From positions 13,075,754 to 13,139,753 of the forward strand of contig JAJLRJ010000010.1 in assembly GCA_024195265.1 (NCBI GenBank): 64,000 bases of DNA. Direction: 5' to 3'. Under the pieces are notes generated by a model. It ran no database searches. It was given only the letters and a program-made list of their open reading frames with translations, and was not told where the DNA came from. Positions 55,138-64,000 of this stretch are shown here, piece after piece (position 1 is the stretch's first letter; each line of letters starts with the position of its first letter). The stretch is from Dendrophyllia cribrosa (Eukaryota > Cnidaria > Anthozoa > Scleractinia > Dendrophylliidae). The position numbers and the translations under genes are program-made.

Positions 55138-56646
55138 ATAAGCATATCCAAGGTTGTAATTATTTGTTTTGGTCGACAAAAAAACACTCGTTGTCTCGCT
55201 GGTAAAACATCTGGTATCATAGCGCTTACTTCGACGTATCATGATCAGATTTGTGGTAAATATTTAGAGAAGACGCCTGCTGAATTCATTAGCGAATTGT
55301 GCTTGGTGTCGAACTCTCGATCTTGTTATGAGAAGTTCCATGCTAAGAAGCGGGTTTCACGAGTTTGTTCACGTGAACCAAGCAGAATACCCATCAAAGA
55401 ACTTATGCGTGTTTTTAGAAAGAGCAGAAAGTTCAGAAAACAAGCTCGAAAAAATATACTAAGAACTTTTCCGCAGTCTTCAAAAATCCATTGTTATACC
55501 AATTATTTTAACTGCTCTTGTGGTAAAGGGAACCCCTTCAGAACTGGTCTGAACTGGAAGAATAAACATGTTAAAATGAATGAGAGAAAGAATTTGAATC
55601 ATTGTAAACTAAACCTTGCAGAATCAACTATGGCACATGTACTATCCACCAGAAACAACAAAGCTAACAAAAGAATTGCTGTTTTCAAGAGCCTCAATCA
55701 GAGAACTAACTACTGCAAAATATTGCTTTCTACAGACATCGAAAGAAATCCAGGTCCTGGAATTGTTGATCCAACTAAAACCATTGCTGCACCCTACAGT
55801 CAAGGTAATATGATAGTATTTGGTACAACAAATACAGGGACGCAATGTGTGGCAATGTCTTTGTCGGCTCTTGTTTTTAACTTCAGAAATTCAATAACCT
55901 CCTCAGCTGACTTAGTTCAAGTTATGAACATTGGGAATGATATGTATTCGGCATTGTCACAGTCAGACAAACAGAGGCTCCTGTTGTTGACAGATTTGCC
56001 TGTTATGGTTAGCTTGTCTGACACAAACTATGAGTTGAGATACAGCGAAAGTTATACTGGATTGTTAAATAGGGTTTCGCCTCCGATTGCAGACTTTCCT
56101 TATGTTACATCACTGTCAGCTGCCATTAACTCTTTGGTCGCTGATAATTATCATGCATTTATTTTAACAGTTGACATCTTTACGGTAGCGATATACTGTC
56201 TGCCTAATGGGGGATATAAAGTTTTCGATTCTCATAACAGAGATTTATTAGGTATGGCACACCCATATGGAACATGTACATTAATAGAAATAGATTCATT
56301 AATGAATTTGGTACAATATTTTCAGAATTTGTATACACAAACATCTAATACTTACGAGATTAAAGGTGTAAACATTATTGAAATGCAAAGCAACGGTGTA
56401 AATAATAATTCAGTGTATGTTGAAAATCGTGATGTGAGTTGTAATGAGCAGTTAAATGAAGTTAATCTTTGTTCTTGCAAAGAATGTTGTGCTATATCTT
56501 TTTATTCTATTTGCTTTTCAACTTTAAAGTCTTGTAACTATTGGACATCTGAAACTGTAGATAGTATCATTATAAATGGAAAAGCATTTCATCAGAAATA
56601 TTACTGTGGAAAACATTTTTTTTTTCTGATTTGCCAGACAAAATAG
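55138..56646 (+). CDS. Helentron N-terminal part: basic region, 2A peptide, tegument-N-like cysteine protease
   Basis: The frame opens after TAA at 55135 and lacks an early ATG; residues below count from 55297. Residues 1-140 are basic with a C-x-C (FNCSCGKG). DIERNPGP at residues 147-154 (55735-55758) matches the 2A ribosome-skipping consensus D-x-E-x-N-P-G-P. Right after it, GTQCVAMSLSAL (Cys184), TDLP, HAFILTVDIFTVAIY and VFDSHNRD (Asp311, His313) follow the order and spacing of the herpesvirus tegument N-terminal (USP-like) protease domain, a deubiquitinase-type cysteine protease. If 2A works, the basic peptide is released and the protease starts a new chain. The frame is lost in a T10 run (56616-56625) and continues in the next ORF. 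Confidence 0.75.
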   Translation: MSISKVVIICFGRQKNTRCLAGKTSGIIALTSTYHDQICGKYLEKTPAEFISELCLVSNSRSCYEKFHAKKRVSRVCSREPSRIPIKELMRVFRKSRKFRKQARKNILRTFPQSSKIHCYTNYFNCSCGKGNPFRTGLNWKNKHVKMNERKNLNHCKLNLAESTMAHVLSTRNNKANKRIAVFKSLNQRTNYCKILLSTDIERNPGPGIVDPTKTIAAPYSQGNMIVFGTTNTGTQCVAMSLSALVFNFRNSITSSADLVQVMNIGNDMYSALSQSDKQRLLLLTDLPVMVSLSDTNYELRYSESYTGLLNRVSPPIADFPYVTSLSAAINSLVADNYHAFILTVDIFTVAIYCLPNGGYKVFDSHNRDLLGMAHPYGTCTLIEIDSLMNLVQYFQNLYTQTSNTYEIKGVNIIEMQSNGVNNNSVYVENRDVSCNEQLNEVNLCSCKECCAISFYSICFSTLKSCNYWTSETVDSIIINGKAFHQKYYCGKHFFFLICQTK

Positions 56647-58679
56647 ACATAGGTACTGGCTATGTTGAAGTTGTTCCTGGTGCTAGATCTCAGGGATATC
56701 TCTCTGGTAATGAGGTTCCTAGTAAACAACATCTTAAGAGTGTTATTTTAGATAATAAGGAAAGCAGTACAGGCTTTTTGATGTGGATTTCAAGCTACTG
56801 CATTAGTTGTGTTTTCCAGTGGCGTGCAAGGCAGAAGCTAAGTTATAATGTTTTTGCATATGACAATGTCAAACCAACACATGTACCCCAAGTATTTTCA
56901 GATGTAGATTCTGTTATTGATCTGTTTTGTGCTATTGTTCAAAGTAAATTTAATCGTTTTAAAACAAAGTATGAGATAGTGTTTCTTAGATGTTTATGTG
57001 AACTGTCTACCAAGGAAAAGATGCAAATATTAAGAAAACATAAATCTGCCACGGAAAATGCATCAATTGCAAAGAGAAGGAGAGAAAAATACAGCTCAAT
57101 GGATCCAGAGAAAAAAAAAGAACTTCTTTCAAATTATGCTGAGAAGTACAGGTCAATGGATCCACAGAAAAAAGAAAACCTATTGTCAAATAATGCTGAA
57201 AAGTACAGGTCAATGGATCCACAGAAAAAAGAAAACCTTCTTTTAAATAATGCTGAAAAGTACAGGTCAGTGGATCCACAGAAAAAAGAAGAACTTCTTT
57301 CTAAAAAGAAACAAAATTACAAATCAATGGACAATGAAGAAAAAGGTGAACTTCTTTATAAAACAAAGCAAAAGTGTCATGACATGGAACCAGAAGCTAA
57401 AAGACAGAAAATTGACAGTGCAAAGAATAAGTATCATGACATGGATGCCAACATAAAAGAACAGCAGAAAGAGGCAAGAAAAGTTAAGGCCAACCAGACA
57501 CACAGCTTAGACCATTATATTACAATATTTAAACAGAAAATTAGAGAAGGGCCGTACTATATATGTTCAGTCTGTAATAGAATACTTTATAGGAAATCAG
57601 TTTTTATATTAGTAAAGAGCAAATATAAAACCCAGCATCTTTTTATGGATACAAACTCGTTTGATGGCAAAGAATACATCTGTAAAACCTGCCATTCCAA
57701 GGTTTTAAAGGGAAGTATCCCATGCCAAGCTGTCTATAATAATTTGTATTTAGATGAAATCCCTCAAGAACTCTCCACACTTGAGAAACTGGAACAAATT
57801 TTAATAGCACAGAGAATAGTTTTTGAAAAGATTGTGGTTATGCCAAAAGGCCAACAAAGAAAGATTAAAGGTGCAATTTGCAATGTTCCTGTTGATTGTG
57901 AACAGACCTGTAAAGTTCTACCCCGTCCACCTTCAAGCTCTGGAATAATAATGTTGAAACTAAAAGGGAAACTAGAATTTAGAGGTCATGTCTATTTTCA
58001 AGCTGTGCGGCCACAGTTGTTATTTAATGCATTAAACTGGCTTAAGACACACAATGCATTGTATAAAGACGTAACTATTGACATAGAAAACATTGACAGA
58101 ACAATGATAACTTTACAGTCATGTGAAGACAATTTGGATTCAGATGCAAATGTTAAAGGTCTCACAGGTGTTGAGAGCTGCAGTAATGTTTTGACTGATG
58201 AATCTTGTGAGGAGATTGATGATCCATTAAATGAATATAGATTACCAATCAGTGAGACCTGTTTACAGTCTCTAATTCCAGATTATCCTGTTATTGAAGA
58301 AAGGAACAAAAACATTTTGTCCATGGGGAATGAAATATATAATATAGCACCAGGTGAGAATAAGCACCCTGTATCATTTATGACAGACAGTCAGTGTGAA
58401 GAGCTAGCATTTCCAAACTTATTTCCAAAGGGAAGATTTGGTTTTACAGCTGAAAGAAACATTAAACTGAGCCCAGTAAAATACTTCAATGCACGCCTTC
58501 TACATTATAGTGGACGATTTGCAACAAATCCTGAGTACTTGTTTTTTGCGCAGTTTATTATCGAACAAAAGAAAGTATCAGATAGTATCAATATTGCCAT
58601 GAAAAAAATTAGTGGTCAAGAACAGACAAACAGAGTTTACAGAATCTCATTTGCAAAGACCAAGCTTATTTATTCATGA
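56631..58679 (+). CDS. Helentron middle part: Lys-rich repeats and Helitron-like N-terminal domain
   Basis: Continues the previous ORF after a one-base shift in the T10 run. Contains an imperfect 22-23-residue repeat (EKYRSMDPQKKENLLSNNA and variants, 57090-57470), then cysteine pairs (CSVCNRILY, CKTCHSKV) suggesting a zinc ribbon; similar regions in Helitron polyproteins precede the Rep. The final part (GENKHPVSF, LAFPNLFPKGRFGF, RLLHYSGRFATNPEYLFFAQ) matches the Helitron-like N domain. The frame is lost near 58665 and the Rep follows in another frame, with a 4-base ATGA overlap that is probably coincidental. Confidence 0.8.
   Translation: MPDKIDIGTGYVEVVPGARSQGYLSGNEVPSKQHLKSVILDNKESSTGFLMWISSYCISCVFQWRARQKLSYNVFAYDNVKPTHVPQVFSDVDSVIDLFCAIVQSKFNRFKTKYEIVFLRCLCELSTKEKMQILRKHKSATENASIAKRRREKYSSMDPEKKKELLSNYAEKYRSMDPQKKENLLSNNAEKYRSMDPQKKENLLLNNAEKYRSVDPQKKEELLSKKKQNYKSMDNEEKGELLYKTKQKCHDMEPEAKRQKIDSAKNKYHDMDANIKEQQKEARKVKANQTHSLDHYITIFKQKIREGPYYICSVCNRILYRKSVFILVKSKYKTQHLFMDTNSFDGKEYICKTCHSKVLKGSIPCQAVYNNLYLDEIPQELSTLEKLEQILIAQRIVFEKIVVMPKGQQRKIKGAICNVPVDCEQTCKVLPRPPSSSGIIMLKLKGKLEFRGHVYFQAVRPQLLFNALNWLKTHNALYKDVTIDIENIDRTMITLQSCEDNLDSDANVKGLTGVESCSNVLTDESCEEIDDPLNEYRLPISETCLQSLIPDYPVIEERNKNILSMGNEIYNIAPGENKHPVSFMTDSQCEELAFPNLFPKGRFGFTAERNIKLSPVKYFNARLLHYSGRFATNPEYLFFAQFIIEQKKVSDSINIAMKKISGQEQTNRVYRISFAKTKLIYS
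57090..57470 (+). repeat. In-frame ~66-69-bp coding repeat
   Basis: GCTGAAAAGTACAGGTCAAT and ATCCACAGAAAAAAGAAAAC recur at about 66-bp spacing, clearest in four copies, degrading towards 57470. Encodes the Lys/Ser-rich repeat of the Helentron protein. Confidence 0.85.
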
Positions 58680-61600
58680 GGCAGATTCCAGGCTCTCCAC
58701 CATACTGGCAAAAGTTTATGTTTGAAGTGGTGGCTATGGTCAAGCAGCTTGGCATTCCAACTTGGTTTATGACTTTATCTTGTGCTGATCTTAGATGGCC
58801 TGAGCTATTTCAAATTATTGCACGAACTCAAGGGATAAACATGACTGATGAACAAGTTGAAGTTTTGTCATATAATGAGAAGTGCTCAATGCTAAATTTA
58901 AATCCTGTTGTTGTTGCAAAGCATTTCCAGTACCGGGTTGAAACGTTTTTCAAAGAAGTCTTGATGACCAATGCCAATCCAACTGATAAGATAATTTATT
59001 ATGCTCTCAGAATTGAATTTCAGATGAGAGGATCTCCTCACCTGCATGCGCTAATCTGGACTTCGGATTTTCCAACACTTACATATGACAACATACAAGC
59101 CTACACAGAATTTGTAGACCAGCATGTCCAGGCCTTCCTTCCAAACAAGGATGCTGATTCAAAACTACATGAGTTGGTTGCCACCTACCAGAAACACACT
59201 CATTCTAAAACATGTAGAAAATACAAAAACATACCATGCCGTTTCAATTTTGGTCAGTTTTTCACACATAAGACTATGGTAGCAAAGCCTCTCTCAGATG
59301 ATTTAAGCGAGGAGGTGAAAATTAGCACACTTACCAGACGAGCTGACATTCTCAGAACGGTTAAAACCAGAATTAACGAAATTTTGGACCCAGCTAAATC
59401 TGAGTATAACTCAAATTTAACCATTGAACAAATTTTGACAAGTGCTGGTGTTTCTGAACAAGATTATTACTGGGCATTGTCTATTTCTGGTGATTCGGAT
59501 TACGAGTTGCATCTCAAACGACCACCAGACAGTTGTTTTATCAACAACTAATTTATTGCTGGGATCAAAGCATTTTCTGCAAATGTGGATCTTTAGCCAG
59601 TATTTAATCACTACAAATGTATAACATACATCTGTTCATATTTTTCAAAGGATGAAACTGAATGTTCTCAGGCTATTACAAATGCTGCAAAAGAAGCAAG
59701 AAATTGTAATTTAAATGTCAGAGACAGTCTGAGGAAAATAGGTGCTGCTTTCCTCTCTACCAGAGAAGTAAGTGTACAGGAATGTGTGTACAGATGCATG
59801 CCGGAACTTTGGTTGAGGAAAGTATTTCCAAAAACACTTTACGTAAGCACAGACTTTCCACAGAACAGACTGCGTATACCAAAGAGCCAGGATGACCTTG
59901 ACGAATTAGAGGCTGACAGTACAGACATCTTCAAGTCTAATATTATTGAGCGTTATAGTAACAGACGAAAGTCATATGTATCTGTTGATAAACTATGCTT
60001 AGCAGAGTTTGCTGCTTCTTATTACAAGGATTATAAAATTCCAAGTGATGAAACAAGTGATTCACAGCCAGATATTCTTACTGATGCAGTGGCTCAATCA
60101 CAACATACCAATTCAAGTACCACAGAATCACTGCCAGATAAGATAAGATTATTAGTTACCAATGAAGTTATGAAGTGCAGAAAAGTTAGAGCTGTTGTAA
60201 GATTTCATACACCCAACAAAAGAAAAGAACCTGAGAAGTTTTTTCATCATTTACTCATGCTATATTTTCCATGGAGAGATGAACTTGCAGACCTCATTGG
60301 CAGTGATCAAACATATGCATCAAAGTTCTATGAAAATAATGTACAAGCTGTTGTTGATAGTAATAGAGCAAAGTTTGAAAAAAACGCTGATGCAGTGTCT
60401 GAAGCCCTTGAATTCCTTAGAAATAATGGACTCGGTAACCTACGCTCATATGATTCTCTCAATGATCAAGAAAATTCAGACATGCAAAGTGATTTGGAAA
60501 GTGATGTGCTACTTGATGAATCATTTCATGAGCAATTACCTGAACATCTTGCACACTCATTGTCTGCACAGTCTAATCAACCACCTGATGCAATTGTAGC
60601 TTTTTCACACCCTTCAGATATTTCAGATGACTTGCTTCGTGAATCCGTAAGATCTCTCAATAGCAAGCAGCGCCATGCATTTAACGCTGTATTGACAAGG
60701 TGTAGAACTAAAATGATACAAAATAATAGCAAGCAACCAAATGAAATGGAGCCATTATATCTGTTTGTCACTGGAGGTGGTGGCACAGGCAAAAGTCACT
60801 TAATAAGAACAATTTATCATACTGTAGTAAAAACATTTAGACATGGTCCATCAAATCCAGAAATGCCAACAGTCCTTATGATGGCACCAACTGGTGTTGC
60901 AGCTGTTAACATAGATGCTACAACCATCCATACTGCCCTATCAATTCCTAAAGACACTGGAGATAATCTACCCGCATTGGGAGACCAAAAGAGAACGCAG
61001 CTACGAATATCACTGGCTGAACTCAAAGTTGTAATTATTGATGAGATATCTATGGTATCAAACACAATGCTACTCAACATACACAAAAGACTAAAAGAAA
61101 TCTTTGCCACAACAAACTCCAGACTATTTGCAGGAATTAGTATCATTGCTGTTGGTGATTTGTATCAGCTGCCTCCAATACGCCAGAAACCTATTTTTGC
61201 AGATTACAGAAATGATGCTTACAACTTGTACCACCCTTGGCATTGTTTTAAAATGATTGAACTAAATGAAATAATGAGACAGAAGGGTGACTTTAAATTC
61301 ACAGAACTTTTAAACAGATGCAGGACTGCTTCACACTCTGAAGATGATATTAAATGCATTCAAGATAAATCAGTATCCTTATCGCAGGATAATAATCTAA
61401 GAAATGTCCTACATATATGGGCTGAAAATGATCCTGTTAAGGAACACAACATGAAAATTTTGCAAGACCTTCCAAAACCACTGTTTGTGCTGAGATCTGT
61501 AGATCAATATCCAGTTCAAGTCACAAAGCAAGATATTGCTAAATTCCTTACAAAAGGACGCTCTGAAACAGGTGGTCTGGATTATGAAATACATATGAAG

Positions 61601-62008
61601 GAAGGTGCAAGAGTAATGCTTACCATAAATATTGATATCGAAGACAGACTTATTAATGGTCAAATGGGAACTACTATTACAATCGCTGTTGACCAAATCA
61701 CCAACAAGCCATATAAGCTCTATGTGAAATTTGATGATGAGAGGGCTGGTAGAATGACCATAGATAAATCAGCAGACTCGTATGCCACACATAACGATGT
61801 AGTACCTATTGTACCAGTGTTAGCTAAAATAAAAATTAGGCCAGGTAAGCCCTCGTCCCCAGAAGTACAAAGAATACAGTTTCCTCTTACATTAGGATGG
61901 GCATGCACAGTCCACAAAGTTCAGGGATTAACATTAGAAAACACTGTTGTCAGTTTAGCTTGTACAAACAAAGATCATTCAATTATGGACAAGCATATGT
62001 TGCACTGA
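58676..62008 (+). CDS. Helentron Rep (HUH) and PIF1-family helicase, two in-frame stops
   Basis: One reading frame interrupted by TAA (59549-59551) and TAG (59594-59596). Rep: GSPHLHALIW carries the HUH metal-binding motif (about 59035-59060). The two-tyrosine motif reads Y-I-C-S-Y-F-S-K with Tyr codons at 59627 and 59639, just past the stops. The Rep would nick and rejoin single strands for rolling-circle transposition. Helicase: Walker A GGGGTGKS at about 60773-60796, Walker B VVIIDEIS (about 61030), then VGDLYQLPPI and LGWACTVHKVQG. The frame ends at 62008, just before the last helicase motif, by a one-base shift near 61975. Numbering is approximate. A working protein would need the stops bypassed. 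Confidence 0.88.
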
Positions 62009-62457
62009 GCCGAGCAACCACCTTATCAGGCATGCACATTTTTGGAAATATTCAAAGTAAATATATCAGAGCAGATCCTCGAGTACATAAGGAATACCAA
62101 AGGCTCAGAGACACATCTCTAAAAAGCATTGAGTCACAGCAGCAGCTGGAAAACATGTTTGAAAATAATCCACCTGTAACTATCACCCTGCTAAATATCA
62201 GATCTCTTCCAAAGCACAGTATTGATATAAAACATGATGCAAGTATTTTCAATTCAGATGTTCTTTTACTCACAGAAACACAACTTAAACCAACTGACAT
62301 AGATGATGACATCAGAAGTAAACTTCATCCGTTTGAACTATATAGACAAGACAGTATTGACAAGTACTCAAGTTTAGCAGTATGTTTCAAAAACACAGTT
62401 AGCATAGTAGATCATGAGTACTTTTCTTCTCTGAATTCGCTTAAGTTTGTTGAGTAG
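61897..62457 (+). CDS. Helentron helicase C-terminus and truncated EEP endonuclease
   Basis: Coding sense resumes about 61980 with YGQAYVALSRAT (PIF1 motif VI). After a short linker comes an endonuclease/exonuclease/phosphatase start: LLNIRSL (Asn) and DVLLLTETQL (catalytic Glu), followed by a stretch in the order expected for APE-like nucleases. Only the first third of the domain remains: the stop TAG at 62455-62457 is supplied by the end of a MITE. The catalytic Asp/His of the C-terminal half is absent, so the nuclease should be dead. Confidence 0.8.
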   Translation: MGMHSPQSSGINIRKHCCQFSLYKQRSFNYGQAYVALSRATTLSGMHIFGNIQSKYIRADPRVHKEYQRLRDTSLKSIESQQQLENMFENNPPVTITLLNIRSLPKHSIDIKHDASIFNSDVLLLTETQLKPTDIDDDIRSKLHPFELYRQDSIDKYSSLAVCFKNTVSIVDHEYFSSLNSLKFVE

Positions 62458-62611
62458 TATAGGGTGTTGGTGATTCGGGACCACCCAAAATAAGGCCCCA
62501 AAGGCCCGAGTTACGGCTTCACACGAGTCATTTTCATTCCTCGTGTGAAGCCGTAACTCGGGCCTTTGGGGCCTTATTTTGGGTGGTCCCGAATGCACCA
62601 ACACCCTATAC
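62457..62611. mobile_element. 155-bp perfect foldback MITE, TA-flanked
   Basis: GTATAGGGTGTTGGTG at the left and reverse complement at the right. The arms (..CGGGACCACCCAAAATAAGG..) pair almost completely around an 11-bp loop. TA on each side (62455-62456 and 62612-62613). It truncates the EEP nuclease frame. Confidence 0.88.
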
Positions 62612-62737
62612 TACACACTGTGAATGCTGGTCTGGTACGAGACCACCGCCCAACCCAAACCCACATGGCACAGAGGTCCGATACGAGACCACCAATTGAA
62701 GAAACGTAAAACACATGGTATATCGCAAATTGTGACA

Positions 62738-62944
62738 ATGGGGCGAGGAAGAAGCGGCTTTATTGTCATTGGTAAGAAAAAAGAAGCTCTTTATGATCGG
62801 CGCAACTCCACAAAATATTTTTTTGGAAGGGCTTCTAATACAATGGTGAAGCCCAATCCAAAAGAAAACATTATCCCTCCAGATATACTTAGAATTGCCG
62901 AAGCATTATCTCCACAGCAACTTGTTTCACTGATTACCAATTGA
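62738..62944 (+). CDS. Small intronless ORF of unknown function beside YqaJ gene
   Basis: 68 residues from ATG 62738 (MGRGRSGFIVIGKKK..), basic at the start and ending PPDILRIAEALSPQQLVSLI. The frame is open further upstream to 62624, but that part is proline-rich repeat-like sequence, so the internal Met is preferred. It stops 25 bp before the next ORF, a compact virus-like arrangement. No family recognised. Two short hairpins with GGTCT..AGACC arms (62632-62650, 62672-62690) lie upstream and could belong to its promoter. Confidence 0.5.
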   Translation: MGRGRSGFIVIGKKKEALYDRRNSTKYFFGRASNTMVKPNPKENIIPPDILRIAEALSPQQLVSLITN

Positions 62945-62969
62945 AAAAACCTTTACCCTTTACATACCA

Positions 62970-63405
62970 ATGATGGCGACAACACAAGATTTCATGAACT
63001 TTCTCAAATCGAGGAACACTGGTCTGAAACAAAAGAGCGCCGACTGGCTCTCAGCCAGACAAAATACAATTGGGGCTTCTGAAGTTTCTGCTTTAACAGC
63101 CACTTCGCCGTTCGAAACGCGAAGAAGCTTGCTCTTAAAGAAAATTCAACCCCCGGTTATGCATAACAATGCGGCTTGTACCTGGGGCAATCTGTTCGAA
63201 CCGCTTATTCGCAAGTATTTTGAGCAAAAACATTCTGTTTCCGTTTTTGGTCACAGCATCTCTCTTAATCTAGCAAGAGAGCATCCGCTTTATCAAAAGG
63301 TCACTTGTAGCCCAGACGGTTATTTCATGAATAAAGATAACACATTAAACTTGTTAGAGTTTAAATGTCCGTTCAGGCGAAAAATAGCTATTAACAGAAT
63401 TCCTA
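62970..63405 (+). CDS. YqaJ-type viral exonuclease, N-terminal part
   Basis: Starts ATG ATG at 62970. Recognisable YqaJ/alkaline-exonuclease motifs: IGASEVSAL (about 63078), WGNLFEPLIRKYF, SPDGYF (about 63313) and LLEFKCPF (about 63351-63374), supplying the acidic and Lys residues of the PD-(D/E)XK nuclease. Such enzymes chew dsDNA 5'-3' to feed single-strand-annealing recombination in phages and large DNA viruses. It is intronless. The frame is cut at a TA dinucleotide (63404-63405) by a 150-bp MITE. Together with the neighbouring small ORF it suggests an endogenous viral or virus-like transposon segment continuing beyond the window. Confidence 0.8.
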
Positions 63406-63555
63406 CAATCTCGGACGGAATAAAAAGAGAAATAACACCTCCCCTCCCCCCGATTCAGTGATGGATTCACGCGAAAACCAAAACGCGCCATTTTTCCCAT
63501 CACTGAATTGGGGGGAGGGGTGGTATTAATTTTTCATTTGAAATGTCCAAGATTG
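63406..63555. mobile_element. 150-bp MITE inside the YqaJ gene
   Basis: CAATCTCGGAC at the left and GTCCAAGATTG at the right, arms extending to CACC.CCCCTCCCCCC and ATTCAGTGAT. TA on both sides (63404-63405 and 63556-63557), as for Tc1/mariner-type elements. Confidence 0.85.
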
Positions 63556-64000
63556 TAGCTATTATAGCGATCAGATACAAACAGGGCTTGCTTTGAGTGG
63601 CGACATGGTCTCCAAAGGCTTGTTTGTTGACGGCTATTTCAGAATGTGTTCTTTAAACCAGCTTGAACCAAGTTTAGCTCACAATTCTTTTCTCAACGCT
63701 GGGAGAACATACAAGACAAAAAACAAATCAACTCTTGCCTGGGTGGTCTGTTATCTATTCAGCAAACAAAACATCAAGAGCAATCAAGCCGAACTTATTG
63801 ATCTTGGGGCAACACAAACAATTGCTTTGTTTGAACATGTCATGGGTTTAATTGCCACTAAAGATGTTTGGGTTTCTTATGGCAAAATACGAATGGCGTT
63901 CACAGACCGTGACGAAAATGATGAATTTTTACGTTTAAACTATATAGAAGCGTTCTCTAACCCGCGTAGAGAATGGCCGAAACCTGTCGCAATGTTCGCT
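63556..64000 (+). CDS. YqaJ-type viral exonuclease, C-terminal part, runs off the window
   Basis: From just after the MITE the frame beginning near 63558 is open to the window end. It carries the Q-x-Q motif of the YqaJ fold (SDQIQTGLALSG, about 63566-63600), then GLFVDGYFRMCSL. The codon phase is exactly the one expected if only the MITE and one TA separate it from the first part. Further coding (LAWVVCYLF.., ending EWPKPVAMFA) has no obvious break. The gene is interrupted but otherwise well preserved. Confidence 0.78.

Larger units (their letters stand above)
55138..62454 (+). mobile_element. Helentron (Helitron-2 type) rolling-circle element, decayed coding region
   Basis: Consecutive frames give protease, unknown/repeat region, Helitron-like N domain, HUH Rep, PIF1 helicase and an EEP (APE-like) nuclease. 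EEP after PIF1 distinguishes Helentrons from classical Helitrons. At least three frameshifts and two in-frame stops separate the parts. Terminal sequences were not identified; the right side is cut by a MITE at 62455. Confidence 0.85.

Noticed and set aside
58676..58679. ATGA overlap as bacterial-style translational coupling
   Set aside because: Eukaryotic transposon context, and neighbouring frames show ordinary indel decay.

Overview
The window looks like a piece of a transposon-dense eukaryotic genome, most likely a cnidarian (stony coral or close relative). Reasons: split genes with GT..AG introns, metazoan-type BEL/Pao and Gypsy retrotransposons, a Helentron, many short inverted-repeat elements, tRNA-derived repeats, and an Ig-like exon of a type I associate with coral surface proteins. 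The species call is inference. No bacterial genes, rRNA, functional tRNA or CRISPR array is visible.

Layout. 1-3.6 kb: 3' half of a BEL/Pao retrotransposon with its 3' LTR. 3.6-8.9 kb: repeats, including a 1.95-kb TA-flanked inverted-repeat element (5870-7819) and one copy of a tRNA-carrying repeat. 8885-20583: an 11.7-kb DNA transposon with 34-bp CAC-starting terminal inverted repeats (TIRs), a three-exon transposase-like gene on + and a second gene on -. A 6.2-kb element (9603-15820) with a 123-bp satellite sits in its first intron. This transposon is inserted in a dispersed ~1-kb repeat whose other copy (46-49.6 kb) lacks it. 21173-21502: an Ig-like exon of a probable host gene on -. 21.5-28 kb: intergenic/intronic repeats and a SINE.

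28053-45451: one full-length Gypsy element with matching LTRs and a perfect 5-bp target duplication. Its protease region is split by a 12,416-bp Mutator-like element (29377-41792) with ~120-bp TIRs, tandem arrays at both ends and a perfect 9-bp target duplication. Inside that lies a ~175-bp tandem array holding a 1.1-kb TIR element (CAATT duplication), which holds a tRNA-carrying repeat and a hairpin. At least four levels of nesting can be read directly.

45.5-54.5 kb: more repeats, MITEs and a pogo/mariner-like element. 55.1-62.5 kb: a decayed Helentron whose reading frames, in order, encode a basic N-terminal region, a 2A ribosome-skipping motif, a herpes-tegument-N-like cysteine protease, a Lys-rich repeat region, an HUH Rep, a PIF1 helicase and a truncated APE-like endonuclease. 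62.7-64 kb: a compact pair of intronless ORFs, a small unknown protein and a virus-type YqaJ exonuclease split by a 150-bp TA-flanked MITE, running off the window.

The best candidates for something new are the 2A-protease-Helentron, the virus-like YqaJ cluster beside it, the two-gene CAC-ended transposon, and the giant non-autonomous Mutator-like element.
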